DNA of 64,000 bases, taken from Allohahella sp002354735 (GTDB lineage Bacteria > Pseudomonadota > Gammaproteobacteria > Pseudomonadales > Oleiphilaceae). Positions 45,837-54,475 of this stretch are shown piece by piece. The stretch is taken from positions 4,216,001 through 4,280,000 of the forward strand of contig NZ_CP172312.1 of the NCBI RefSeq assembly GCF_047946665.1, read 5' to 3'. Positions within the stretch are counted from its first letter, which is position 1. Each line of letters opens with the position of its first letter. Made by a program: the position numbers and the translations under genes. The notes under the pieces were generated by a model. The model was not told the DNA's origin. It did not search any database and saw only the letters and a program-made list of their open reading frames with translations.

Positions 45837-46529
45837 ATGTTCAAACAGAATCGATTGAAGTCAGCACTTTCGGTAGCCCTGGCATCGGCCAGCCTGATCC
45901 TGGCTGCACCGGCCATGGCGGAGTCAAAGCATCATGACGACGAACATCGCCAGCACGGCAAGCATGAGCATGGCGCAGCCAGCATGAATATCGCGCTGGA
46001 CGGCAAGCAGCTTATTGTCGAGCTCGATTCACCCGCCATGAATATCCTGGGTTTCGAGCACGCTGCAGACACGCCGGAGGACAAGGCCGTGGCAGCCGAC
46101 ATGTGGAAGCGACTCCAGCATCCGAATGGGGTGGTGAGCCTTGATGGGGGTGACTGTACGGTTGCGGAGTCAAAGGTCGAAATGCCTCAGTTCGACGAGG
46201 CCGATCCAGAGGAGCAGCACGCGCTGCTGGATAGTGATCACAAGAGTGATAAAGAGCTGAAGCACGAGGCAAAGCACAAGGACGAGCATCATGGTGACGA
46301 TGAGCACCATGCTGATCATCATGAGAAGAAGCACAAGGCGGATACCCACTCGGATATCAAGGCGAACTACGCATTCGAGTGTGCGAACCCTGAGGCGCTC
46401 GAGTCAATTCAGGTCAAGGTGTTCGACACCTTCCCCAACTTCGAGGCAGTCGAGACGCAATGGATCATCAACGGCCGCCAGGGCAGTAAGCATCTTAAGG
46501 CGGGAGAGAGTACGATCGCTGTAAAATGA
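45837..46529 (+). CDS. zrgA: DUF2796 His-rich zinc-binding protein (ZrgA-like)
   Basis: This 230-residue periplasmic protein starts at the ATG at 45837, with AGGAG 6 nt upstream; an upstream in-frame GTG lies inside the operator. The signal peptide ends APAMAES. Two His-rich stretches bind metal: HHDDEHRQHGKHEHG just after cleavage, and KDEHHGDDEHHADHHEKKHK near residues 155-175. The DUF2796 core is MNIALDGKQLIVELDSPAMN plus the C-terminal PNFEAVETQWIINGRQGS. ZrgA of Vibrio, a DUF2796 protein, takes part in ZrgABCDE zinc uptake. The same role is likely here. Confidence 0.85.
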   Translation: MFKQNRLKSALSVALASASLILAAPAMAESKHHDDEHRQHGKHEHGAASMNIALDGKQLIVELDSPAMNILGFEHAADTPEDKAVAADMWKRLQHPNGVVSLDGGDCTVAESKVEMPQFDEADPEEQHALLDSDHKSDKELKHEAKHKDEHHGDDEHHADHHEKKHKADTHSDIKANYAFECANPEALESIQVKVFDTFPNFEAVETQWIINGRQGSKHLKAGESTIAVK

Positions 46530-46550
46530 GCTGGATGGGTCGGGGGAAGG

Positions 46551-46575
46551 ACGGGGAGGCGCTGGTCCTCCCCGT
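46551..46575. terminator. Hairpin between the convergent zrgA and DUF3299 genes
   Basis: ACGGGGAGG and CCTCCCCGT form a 9-bp perfect stem with a 7-nt loop, 21 nt after the zrgA stop and 8 nt before the DUF3299 stop. No T-run is present, so it is a stem-only or factor-dependent site. Confidence 0.6.
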
Positions 46576-46583
46576 GTGAGCAC

Positions 46584-47261
46584 TTACTCAGCCGGTTCTT
46601 CGACGGGCTCTTCGATAGGCTCTTCAGTGTACGGAATGATGTTGGCCACTTTTATCGTGTAGGTGGAGGTGGCGATGTCATTGGTGACGAGTGAGGTCTC
46701 CATGGTGCCTTCCAGCCAGAAGGCGTCGTACAGCGATTCCAGCTTGAAGCCCTTCGGGAAGGTCGCGTAGATGATCTGGTTAGGCGGAGGTGGCGGCGTG
46801 TGGATACAGGCGCCGAAATATGGCACCAGGAAGAAGGTCGTGACGGTCTGATCGTCAGTCGATTCGATTGGGACGATGAAGCCCGGTACTTTCACCTTCG
46901 CACCGTCGAACTCCTTCTTGAACTTCGATGACTTCAGGGCCGCCTGATAACGCTGGGCCTTCAGCTCCTCTTCAGTGAGCTTGGGTGCATCCTTGTCAGC
47001 GTTTTCGGCGCCAGAAATCGGACTCGACTTAGGCTGCTCGAGCTTATCCATGGTGTCGGCTTCCGAACCATCAGGGATATTCATGATCCATTCCGGAGGA
47101 TTCATCAGCGCCTCGAGATCATCTTCGGGAATCAGCTCGATCCATTCGATCATTCTGTATTCAGGATCGCCTTTGGCGGCAAGCGCGGGGCCCATCTGCA
47201 CGAGACCAAGCAGGAGAAGCAGACAGACCGTCTGCAGACTGCATTTTTTTGCTCTGTTCAT
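46584..47261 (-). CDS. DUF3299 secreted protein
   Basis: This protein has about 225 residues from the ATG at 47261; a second ATG 12 nt upstream has no ribosome site. A signal peptide (ending PALAAKG) precedes a linker and the DUF3299 domain: VKVPGFIVPIESTDDQTVTT, then FFLVPYFGACIHTPPPPPNQ and IIYATFPKGF. The Cys-His in GACIHTPPPPPNQ is a conserved feature and could bind metal. It lies between zrgA and the ABC genes in what looks like a zinc-uptake locus. It is divergent from the ABC ATPase gene over 63 bp. The C-terminus is Glu/Pro-rich (EEPIEEPVEEPAE). Confidence 0.85.
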   Translation of the reverse strand: MNRAKKCSLQTVCLLLLLGLVQMGPALAAKGDPEYRMIEWIELIPEDDLEALMNPPEWIMNIPDGSEADTMDKLEQPKSSPISGAENADKDAPKLTEEELKAQRYQAALKSSKFKKEFDGAKVKVPGFIVPIESTDDQTVTTFFLVPYFGACIHTPPPPPNQIIYATFPKGFKLESLYDAFWLEGTMETSLVTNDIATSTYTIKVANIIPYTEEPIEEPVEEPAE

Positions 47262-47285
47262 GTAGGAATCCATGCGGTTAACAGC

Positions 47286-47305
47286 TTATGATATACTGCA
47301 ACATT
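47286..47305. promoter_or_regulatory. Candidate Zur operator between the DUF3299 and ABC ATPase genes
   Basis: TTATGAT (47286-47292) and AACATT (47300-47305) occur with the same 7-nt spacing as upstream of zrgA. The site fills most of the short divergent gap, so it could control both directions. Confidence 0.55.
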
Positions 47306-47324
47306 CTAGGCGAGGGCTACAGGC

Positions 47325-48029
47325 TTGGCTATTGAAATCTCCAACCTTACTTTTTCGTATACCCGCTCAGAAGCGCAAAGTGTGCTCAGTATACCGGCCT
47401 GGACGGTCGAAGAGGGCGAACACGTCTTCCTTTACGGCCCTTCAGGCTCAGGGAAATCAACCTTGCTCAATATACTGGCTGGCATATTGCAGCCGACGCA
47501 GGGCGAAGTGCGCCTGCTCGACGAAGCCTTCAGCAGCTTGTCGGCGCGCAGGCGCGATGAGTTTCGCGCGCGGCATATTGGCGTCGTATTCCAGCAGTTC
47601 AATCTTGTTCCCTACCTGAGCGTACTCGACAACATCCTGCTGGCGGCCCACTTTGGCGAGCGCAAGACAGCATCCGGCAAACGAACCTCGGCTGACGTTC
47701 AGGGCCGCGCAGAGAACCTGCTGGCGCGGCTCGCACTGAATACCTCGTTATTGCATCAACGGGCCGACGCGCTGAGCGTTGGTCAGCAACAGCGTGTTGC
47801 GATCGTCCGCGCGCTTATCAATGATCCTGAGCTCGTTATTGCCGACGAGCCGACCTCTGCGCTCGACAGCGACGCCCGTGATCAATTCATCGACCTGCTG
47901 CTCGAGTGCATGGGTGAGGGCCGCCGGACCTTGGTATTCGTTAGTCATGACCGCTCGCTGGCCGCACACTTTTCGGCCTCGGTCGATCTTCAGTCACTGA
48001 ACCAGAAGGCGCACATCAATGCTGCTTAA
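47325..48029 (+). CDS. ABC transporter ATP-binding protein (LolD/MacB class)
   Basis: This 234-residue ATPase starts at TTG, just after CGAGGGC. Walker A is GPSGSGKST (38-46), the signature is LSVGQQQRVAIVRAL, and Walker B is LVIADEPTSALD, followed by VFVSHDRSLA. The sequence class is that of the LolD/FtsE/MacB group that drives mechanotransmission-type permeases. It overlaps the permease gene by 11 nt. In this locus it would power zinc-related transport or release of zinc proteins. Confidence 0.9.
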   Translation: MAIEISNLTFSYTRSEAQSVLSIPAWTVEEGEHVFLYGPSGSGKSTLLNILAGILQPTQGEVRLLDEAFSSLSARRRDEFRARHIGVVFQQFNLVPYLSVLDNILLAAHFGERKTASGKRTSADVQGRAENLLARLALNTSLLHQRADALSVGQQQRVAIVRALINDPELVIADEPTSALDSDARDQFIDLLLECMGEGRRTLVFVSHDRSLAAHFSASVDLQSLNQKAHINAA

Positions 48030-49275
48030 AGTCGCCTTCAAGAGCCTGTTGAACAGAAAGGCCACAGTCATCCTCACTGTCCTGTCCATCCTCGTGAGTG
48101 GCTTCGTTATCTTCGGCGTCGAGCATATCCGCCAGGAAGCCAAGTCCAGCTTCAGCCGCACGGTTTCCGGTACGGACCTTATCGTCGGTGCTCGCACAGG
48201 ACAGCTTAACCTCTTGTTGTATTCCGTCTTTCACATCGGCAATGCCACCAACAATATTTCCTGGGAGTCATATCAGGAGCTTGCAGATCGGCCGCAAGTC
48301 GCCTGGACCATCCCGCTGTCGCTCGGTGATTCTCACAAGGGCTATAGGGTGCTGGGAACGACGCAGGACTACTACGAACATTTTCGCTTCGGCCGACAGC
48401 AGCCACTGGAGCTCGCTGAGGGTGAGTCGCAGATGGATGTGTTTGGTGCGGTGCTCGGCGCGGAAGTAGCCAGCAAGCTGGGCTATGAGATCGGCGACCC
48501 CATCGTGCTCGCCCATGGCACCGGCAAGGTCAGCTTCAGCAATCATACCGACAAGCCTTTCAAGGTGATCGGCATCCTCGAGCCTACCGGCACGCCGGTG
48601 GATCAGACGGTACATGTCAGTCTCAAAGGCATCGAAGCCATCCACATCGACTGGCGCAATGGTGTGAAAATGCCGGGGCCTGGCATTTCGGCCAAGGCAG
48701 TTGCAGAGCGCGATCTCACGCCAAAGGCCATCACCGCCTTTATGGTCGGCCTCAAGTCGAAGATCGCGACTTTTGGTTTCCAGCGGGAGGTCAACGATTA
48801 CCGACAGGAGCCACTGATGGCCATTCTTCCGGGTGTCGCGCTGTCGGAGCTCTGGCAGATGATGGGTGCGCTGGAAAATATTCTCATGGTGATCTCGGGC
48901 CTGGTCCTGGTCGCGTCACTGCTTGGTATGTGTACGATGCTGCTGGCATCGATGCGCGAACGTCAGCGTGAGTTGGCAGTCATCCGGGCCGTGGGGGCGC
49001 ATCCGTCCTTCGTATTTCTGATGATCGAAATTGAAGCGCTGATGCTCACAGCTGCGGGTATCGCCGGTGCAATCACTGCGCTGTGGCTCACGCTGATATC
49101 AGCACAGGATCTATTCAGCGAGCGCTATGGGCTCTTCATCGATGTAGATTTCATGTCGACCCGCGTGTTGATTATTATCGGCATCATGTTGGGGGCAACG
49201 GCCATACTCGCGCTGATACCGGGCCTCAGTGCCTACAGGGCCTCACTCAATCAGGGGCTGGTCGTCAAGACATGA
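48019..49275 (+). CDS. FtsX/MacB-type ABC permease
   Basis: This 418-residue membrane protein has one N-terminal helix (ATVILTVLSILVSGFVIFGV), a periplasmic domain of about 230 residues (MacB_PCD-like, 45-265), and three C-terminal helices (about 285-410) with the FtsX motif ASMRERQRELAVIRAVGAHP. It pairs with the ATPase gene it overlaps. FtsX-type permeases act on periplasmic proteins or envelope substrates and do not carry ions through a pore, so how it aids zinc handling is an open question. The zur gene follows 22 nt downstream. Confidence 0.9.
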   Translation: MLLKVAFKSLLNRKATVILTVLSILVSGFVIFGVEHIRQEAKSSFSRTVSGTDLIVGARTGQLNLLLYSVFHIGNATNNISWESYQELADRPQVAWTIPLSLGDSHKGYRVLGTTQDYYEHFRFGRQQPLELAEGESQMDVFGAVLGAEVASKLGYEIGDPIVLAHGTGKVSFSNHTDKPFKVIGILEPTGTPVDQTVHVSLKGIEAIHIDWRNGVKMPGPGISAKAVAERDLTPKAITAFMVGLKSKIATFGFQREVNDYRQEPLMAILPGVALSELWQMMGALENILMVISGLVLVASLLGMCTMLLASMRERQRELAVIRAVGAHPSFVFLMIEIEALMLTAAGIAGAITALWLTLISAQDLFSERYGLFIDVDFMSTRVLIIIGIMLGATAILALIPGLSAYRASLNQGLVVKT

Positions 49276-49297
49276 ACCTCACAGTCGGAGCGACAGC

Positions 49298-49771
49298 ATG
49301 AAGCGCAATATCGCCAGAGCCATCGACTCAGCGGAAGCCTCCTGCAATCGGGCGGGCGTGCGGCTCACGGAAAAACGCAAGAACGTGCTGAAGACACTGC
49401 TCAGCGCAGGCGGGGCACTCTCAGCCTACGACATCGTGGACGTGTACAAGGCCGAGTTCAATGAATCCATCCCAGTCATGTCCGTGTACCGCATGCTGGA
49501 TGTGCTGGCCCAGGAGAACCTGGTGCACAAGTTGGCGACGGTGAACAAGTATGTCGCCTGTTCGCATATCAGCTGCGACCACAGTCATGAGATTCCTCAG
49601 TTTCTCATCTGTGACAACTGCGAAACCGTGCGTGAGCTGGGCGTTCGGAAGGAGATTATCGCGGCGCTCAACGACAGCGTCTCAAAAGCAGGCTTCACGC
49701 TTACGAGCCAGCAAATGGAGCTGCACGGCCGCTGCGACGACTGTCTGCAGGTAGTGGATCACCATGTCTGA
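49298..49771 (+). CDS. zur: Zinc uptake regulator, Fur family
   Basis: This protein has 157 residues from the ATG at 49298, with GGAG 8 nt upstream. The winged helix includes LTEKRKNVLKTLLSAGGALS and MSVYRMLDVLAQENLVHKLA. Metal-binding motifs are CSHISCDHSHEIPQFLICDN (with CDNC) and a C-terminal CDDC pair, which would form the structural Cys4-type site. Linkage to a zinc locus and a COG0523 GTPase supports Zur rather than Fur. It overlaps the GTPase gene by 8 nt and probably represses this locus when zinc is sufficient. Confidence 0.88.
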   Translation: MKRNIARAIDSAEASCNRAGVRLTEKRKNVLKTLLSAGGALSAYDIVDVYKAEFNESIPVMSVYRMLDVLAQENLVHKLATVNKYVACSHISCDHSHEIPQFLICDNCETVRELGVRKEIIAALNDSVSKAGFTLTSQQMELHGRCDDCLQVVDHHV

Positions 49772-50798
49772 GCTTCGGGCCATCCCTACCAATGTCATCA
49801 CCGGCTTCCTCGGTGTGGGCAAGACGACCGCGATTCTGCATCTGCTGAAAAACCGCCCGCAGGGCGAACGCTGGGCCGTGCTGGTGAACGAGTTCGGTAA
49901 AGTCGGCATCGACGGCGCTCTGCTGAACAGCCATGGTAGCAAGACTGAAGCTGGTGAGGCCGGCGAGATCTTCGTTCGTGAGGTGCCCGGCGGCTGCATG
50001 TGCTGCACCAACGGGCTTCCCATGCAGGTGGCACTCAACCAGCTCATCATGAAAGCGCGGCCCGACCGTCTGTTGATCGAGCCGACCGGGCTTGGCCATC
50101 CTGCCGAAATTATCGAGGTGATCACCGGTCCTCACTACCGCCAGGTTCTGGCGCTTCAGGCCGTGATCACACTGGTGGATGCGCGAACTATTCATGACTC
50201 ACGCTATACCGGCAGTGATACCTTCAATCAGCAGATCGAGGTGGCGGATATGGTCGTGGCGAGCAAGGCCGACCTGGCCAGTTTTGAAGACATCACTGCG
50301 CTGCAGCACTACCTCGATGAGCAATACGCGCAGGCTGGCACCGTCCACATGATTACTAATGGACAGCTCGATCAGGACTGGCTCAAGCAGCCTCACAAAG
50401 GCGCTGCAGTGGCTGCTGGTGAGCACGATGCAGGCGGCGAGAGTGCTCACCAGCATGCCATTGTCGATACTCTGCAGCCGCCGCCTGAAGGTAGGGAATT
50501 CTTGCGCTTCGACAACGCCAAAGATGGCTTCAGAAGCCTTGGCTGGGTGTTCGGGCCAGACACTGTATTCGATCAGGATGCGCTGGTGGTATGGCTGTCA
50601 GGGCTCGACGGCGTGCGTTTCAAGGGCGTGTTCATCACCAACGATGGCATCTTTGCCTACAACTTTGCGGGGGACGGGCTATCCCGTTTCGAAGTCGATG
50701 AGGCGGTGGATAGCCGCGTCGAATTCATCGCTGAAGCCGAAACCAGTGGGCTCGAGACGCTTGAACCTCAATTGCTAGCCTGTCGGCTGACGGGCTGA
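49764..50798 (+). CDS. COG0523 (CobW/ZigA-like) GTPase
   Basis: This 344-residue GTPase has P-loop GFLGVGKTT (14-22), the metal-binding motif GGCMCC (CMCC at 78-81), and the NKxD-equivalent ASKAD. A His-rich linker (GEHDAGGESAHQH) precedes the CobW C-terminal domain (RFDNAKDGFRSLGWVF). Zur-linked members are zinc chaperones that deliver zinc under starvation. The gene overlaps zur by 8 nt and ends the operon at a strong hairpin. Confidence 0.92.
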   Translation: MSELRAIPTNVITGFLGVGKTTAILHLLKNRPQGERWAVLVNEFGKVGIDGALLNSHGSKTEAGEAGEIFVREVPGGCMCCTNGLPMQVALNQLIMKARPDRLLIEPTGLGHPAEIIEVITGPHYRQVLALQAVITLVDARTIHDSRYTGSDTFNQQIEVADMVVASKADLASFEDITALQHYLDEQYAQAGTVHMITNGQLDQDWLKQPHKGAAVAAGEHDAGGESAHQHAIVDTLQPPPEGREFLRFDNAKDGFRSLGWVFGPDTVFDQDALVVWLSGLDGVRFKGVFITNDGIFAYNFAGDGLSRFEVDEAVDSRVEFIAEAETSGLETLEPQLLACRLTG

Positions 50799-50808
50799 CC
50801 GTCAGCCG
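50784..50808. terminator. Terminator-like hairpin overlapping the COG0523 gene stop
   Basis: CGGCTGACGG and CCGTCAGCCG form a 10-bp perfect stem with a 5-nt loop that covers the stop codon. It lies between convergent genes and lacks a T-run. Confidence 0.6.
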
Positions 50809-50836
50809 CGGGCGGGTCGGGGCAGGGTGGTGCTGA

Positions 50837-52009
50837 TCAGGAGCGGCTCCCGAGATAGATATCTTCGATAGCTTGACTGATCTGCTCACGATCCACATCC
50901 GATCGGTTGCAGAAAATGAAGTAGGCGAAATCCTCACGGAGGTAACGCTTGTAGATCGAGCGATACGCTGCCCATGAGCCTCTGTGGTATACGCTGGGGC
51001 CATAGGTGTCGTTATCCTTGACGTAGAGCCCGAACGCGTAGCCCGCGCCGTCCGGCTTGTCGTTTTCGAGATCAGCCTGCCGGGAAACCAGCAGGTCGCG
51101 AAAGGCTTGCGGGTCAGGCCCAATAGTTGGCTTGCGGAACTGCTCGTCCCAGAGCAGGAACTCGTTCAGCGAGGTCACAAGCGCATTGGCGCCTACCCAG
51201 TCGAGATTCGTCTCGCTGCGTTCGAATGCACTACCATCCGGGCTTTTCTCAAGTGGTGAATAAGCCGTTGCGCGATCCGGAATGACTTCATCGGCGTTAT
51301 CACTGATGAAACTGCGACGCATGCCCGCAGGGACCAGCAGTTTGCGGGCTATATACTGCCTCAGCGGCTCATCCGTAACGCGTTCGATCACTCTGCCCAG
51401 CCAGAAATAGCTCATGTTGCTGTATGTGAAACGCTCACCTGGATCGGACATGGGTGCCGTCAGTCTACTCAGCTCATAAAGTTCGTCCGGCGTCAGGTAA
51501 TCACCGGTGCCAAACGTCACTGGTTCACCTGTGATGCCTTTTACATGGGGCTGAAGGCTCTCTTCGAAACCAGCGAATCCTGCGGTGTGGGTGAGGAAAA
51601 ATCGTAGTGGGATTTGCCGCGTTCGGGGGTGAAGATTTGGCAGGTAGCGCCCGATGGGCGCATCGAGATCGACCAGACCATCCTCAGCGGCCAGTGCCAG
51701 CGCAGCCGCCGTAAACTGCTTGGACAGCGAAGCCACTCTGAACATCGAGTCAGCGTTCAGGGGGACACTATGGTCGAGACTGGCATGGCCATAGGCTGCT
51801 TTGTGGACCACCTTGCCTTCATCCACCACTGCAACCGCACAGCCGGGCTGCCTGCCCTGGGTATAGGCATCGAACAGGACATTGACCTGGCGTGACTCCT
51901 GACTAAAGCCGGGGCTGCTATCGACTACAGAGGGGCTTTCCTGAGTCGACCCGCAGCCGACCAGCGTGAGTGCGAAACTACAGATAAGCGGGAGAAACCG
52001 TAATCGCAT
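50837..52009 (-). CDS. Serine hydrolase (class C beta-lactamase / PBP4 family) lipoprotein
   Basis: This 390-residue protein has a signal peptide with lipobox LTLVGC near residue 19. The active-site motifs are SLSK (in MFRVASLSKQFTAAAL), YSN (in RFTYSNMSYFWLG), and HRG in place of the KTG triad (YHRGSWAAYRS). The family includes esterases, DD-peptidases and D-aminopeptidases; true beta-lactam hydrolysis is unlikely to be the main role. The start shares one base with the stop of the upstream GGDEF-EAL gene, so the two are coupled. Confidence 0.87.
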   Translation of the reverse strand: MRLRFLPLICSFALTLVGCGSTQESPSVVDSSPGFSQESRQVNVLFDAYTQGRQPGCAVAVVDEGKVVHKAAYGHASLDHSVPLNADSMFRVASLSKQFTAAALALAAEDGLVDLDAPIGRYLPNLHPRTRQIPLRFFLTHTAGFAGFEESLQPHVKGITGEPVTFGTGDYLTPDELYELSRLTAPMSDPGERFTYSNMSYFWLGRVIERVTDEPLRQYIARKLLVPAGMRRSFISDNADEVIPDRATAYSPLEKSPDGSAFERSETNLDWVGANALVTSLNEFLLWDEQFRKPTIGPDPQAFRDLLVSRQADLENDKPDGAGYAFGLYVKDNDTYGPSVYHRGSWAAYRSIYKRYLREDFAYFIFCNRSDVDREQISQAIEDIYLGSRS

Positions 52010-54339
52010 TAACGTGAGTCATCCATAACCGTAAGGGCCCGCTCGAATTCGGCAGCCGGCAGAGGCTGACCGTATAGAAAGCCCTGAAAGCCACCGCAAC
52101 CCATGTTGAGGAGCATCGCTCTGTTGGCATCGCTTTCGACCCCTTCCGCTATCACCCGGATACCCATACTGTCTCCCAAGGCTATGATGGTACGGGCAAT
52201 GATGACATCACTAGCCTCGTCACGCATCTCCTGAATAAAGCTTCGGTCTATCTTGAGCTGTTCAATCGGAAGCGTCTTCAGGTACTCCAGCGAAGACTGA
52301 CCTTTTCCGAAATGGTCCAGGGAGAACATGACCCCACGGGCTTCCAAAGCCTGCATCTTCGCCAGGGAACTGTCGCTTACATGCAGCAGCATGGTCTCCG
52401 AGAGTTCAAGCTTGAGACGGTCTGGTCTGGCACCTGTTGCGTCAAGAATTTCGCTGACGGTATCAGCGAAATCAGGTTGATGGAACTGTTGGGGGGAGAT
52501 ATTCACTGCCATGGTCAGATGCGCCAGTTCCGGGCGTGTTGCCCACCTGGCCAACTGCTCACACGCCGTTTGCAGAACCCATTGGCCCAGGGGCAGGCTC
52601 AGCTGGCATTCTTCCGCCAGGGGCAGGAAGTCTGCTGGCAGCATCAGCCCCTTTGCCGGATGGCGCCAGCGCAGGAGCGCTTCAGCACCATCGGGCTCAT
52701 TGTCGGCATCGACCTGAACCTGGTAGTACAGCACGAGATCATGGTCGCGAAGGGCCTGGCGGAGGTGGCTCCCCATTTCAGCCCGTGCCTTCACTGCTGT
52801 ATCCATCGCAGGATCAAAAAATACGATGGTGTTGCCACCAAGCGCCTTGGCCCGATACATCGACATGTCTGCCTGCTTGAGCAATTGATCGACCGGCCAA
52901 TCCTCATCGAAGAACAATGTGACCCCTATGCTCGAGCTGCACTGGTGACGGATATCTGCTTTGTCACCAAGCCTGAAGGGCTCATGCAGCTGCTGTCCGA
53001 TCTTTTCCGCCAGCTTTTCGGTGAGTGCCGCCGCAGCACGCTTCCTTGGCCCCAGGCTCTCGAGGATCACCACAAACTCATCGCCACCCCAGCGTGAGAT
53101 GGTATCGCTGTCACGAACGCACTGTCTGATGCGCCTGGCGGCTTCCTGCAGCAGCATGTCGCCAACATAGTGGCCGGCTGAATCGTTCAGCTGCTTGAAA
53201 TTGTCCAGATCGATGAACAATAGCGCGCCATAACTTTCCAGACGCTTGCCAGCCTGCCGCGCGTGCTCCAGGCGGTCTCTGAGCAGCCGCCTGTTGGGCA
53301 GCCGCGTGAGGGCGTCGTAAAAAGCCAGCGTGTTGATCTGTTGTTCCAGCTGCTTTCGAGCAGTGATATCGCGGATCATGCACAGAAACTGACTACGGTG
53401 CCCGCGACGAAAATCCGAGAAGACGAATTCAACGTCGATTGCGCTGCGATCCTTCTTGCACGCCCGCGTCTCCTGCCGGAAGCCAACAATGTCGCTGATC
53501 CAGGCGCTACCGGGAACCCGTTGCTGAGTCTGCCCAGGCTCTTGCAGCGGACGAAAGGGGAAATCAGGCATAAGGGCCTTGAGATCTTTACCAAGAAGCT
53601 CATGGCGCGTAAAACCAAACATGTCTACGGCGGCGCGATTCAGCGACTCAATTTTGCCCGCCGGATCGACGAGAATCATGCTGTCAATGATCTGATCGAG
53701 AATGGTCTGAACTCTTTCCTTTTCGCTTTCCAGCGATGTCTTGCGCCAGCGCGCAGTCAATCCCGACCGACGATCGACCGGCGCACGCCGTACCCGCTTG
53801 ATTTCTTTGGCAGCGGATAAGGCTATCTCATCCTCGACACTGTTGGCGAAATCCCTCAGCGCCCATCGCTCCTCGACTGACAGCCGTCGTGGCGCAGAGT
53901 CGAAGAGACAGAAGGTTCCAAGCTTGTGACCTGAGGTGGAGGTAATTGAGGCTGCTGCATAGAAACGTATGAAAGGAGTACCGACAACCAAAGGATTGTC
54001 GAAAAAGCGCTCATCTTCGAGGGTGTCGACGACTTCGAAAATATCATCGGTAAGAATGGCGTGGCCGCAGAAGGTGATATCGCGGTCGGTTTCACACACT
54101 GCCATCCCCTGCCTGGACTTTGACCAGGCCCGATCGGCATCGAGCAGTGAGATGAGCACGGTTTCGACGCCGAAAAGCTGTCTCGCAAGTCGCGTCAGGC
54201 GGTCAAAGCGTTCCTCGCTGGGCGAGTCCAGCAGTCCTGAAGCGCGTAAGGCTGCGAGCCGCTGAAGTTCATCATCAGGTTTTGCGGGCTTCTGCATACG
54301 ACCGGGCTCCCGGCCCTCGATTTCGTTGACTGGTTCCAT
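52009..54339 (-). CDS. GAF-PAS-GGDEF-EAL c-di-GMP protein
   Basis: This 776-residue cytosolic protein has a GAF domain (about 40-190; FDRLTRLARQLFGVETVLIS), a PAS domain with PAC segment (about 215-340), a GGDEF domain with intact GGDEF at 418-422, and an EAL domain with EAL at 553-555. An RxxD-like site lies before GGDEF (RDSD in CVRDSDTISRW). EAL motifs further on are partly changed (SLDHFGKGQSSLEYL instead of DDFGTGYSS), so phosphodiesterase activity may be reduced. GAGAGG precedes the ATG. It is a close paralogue of the gene just upstream. Confidence 0.9.
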   Translation of the reverse strand: MEPVNEIEGREPGRMQKPAKPDDELQRLAALRASGLLDSPSEERFDRLTRLARQLFGVETVLISLLDADRAWSKSRQGMAVCETDRDITFCGHAILTDDIFEVVDTLEDERFFDNPLVVGTPFIRFYAAASITSTSGHKLGTFCLFDSAPRRLSVEERWALRDFANSVEDEIALSAAKEIKRVRRAPVDRRSGLTARWRKTSLESEKERVQTILDQIIDSMILVDPAGKIESLNRAAVDMFGFTRHELLGKDLKALMPDFPFRPLQEPGQTQQRVPGSAWISDIVGFRQETRACKKDRSAIDVEFVFSDFRRGHRSQFLCMIRDITARKQLEQQINTLAFYDALTRLPNRRLLRDRLEHARQAGKRLESYGALLFIDLDNFKQLNDSAGHYVGDMLLQEAARRIRQCVRDSDTISRWGGDEFVVILESLGPRKRAAAALTEKLAEKIGQQLHEPFRLGDKADIRHQCSSSIGVTLFFDEDWPVDQLLKQADMSMYRAKALGGNTIVFFDPAMDTAVKARAEMGSHLRQALRDHDLVLYYQVQVDADNEPDGAEALLRWRHPAKGLMLPADFLPLAEECQLSLPLGQWVLQTACEQLARWATRPELAHLTMAVNISPQQFHQPDFADTVSEILDATGARPDRLKLELSETMLLHVSDSSLAKMQALEARGVMFSLDHFGKGQSSLEYLKTLPIEQLKIDRSFIQEMRDEASDVIIARTIIALGDSMGIRVIAEGVESDANRAMLLNMGCGGFQGFLYGQPLPAAEFERALTVMDDSR

Positions 54340-54475
54340 AGCCTCTCGAGAGATACTTTTCGCAAGGCTGTGGGCATTGACCGAAATCGATCTGGCCGCC
54401 CGCGATTATAGAGGGCACAGCCTTGGCTTGGCTATCAACCAATTCAATAACTTAGTTGATAAATCACTGATGAAA

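Noticed and set aside
52312..53097. 261-codon plus-strand frame inside the GGDEF-EAL gene
   Set aside because: Antisense to conserved GGDEF and EAL motifs, with no motif of its own.
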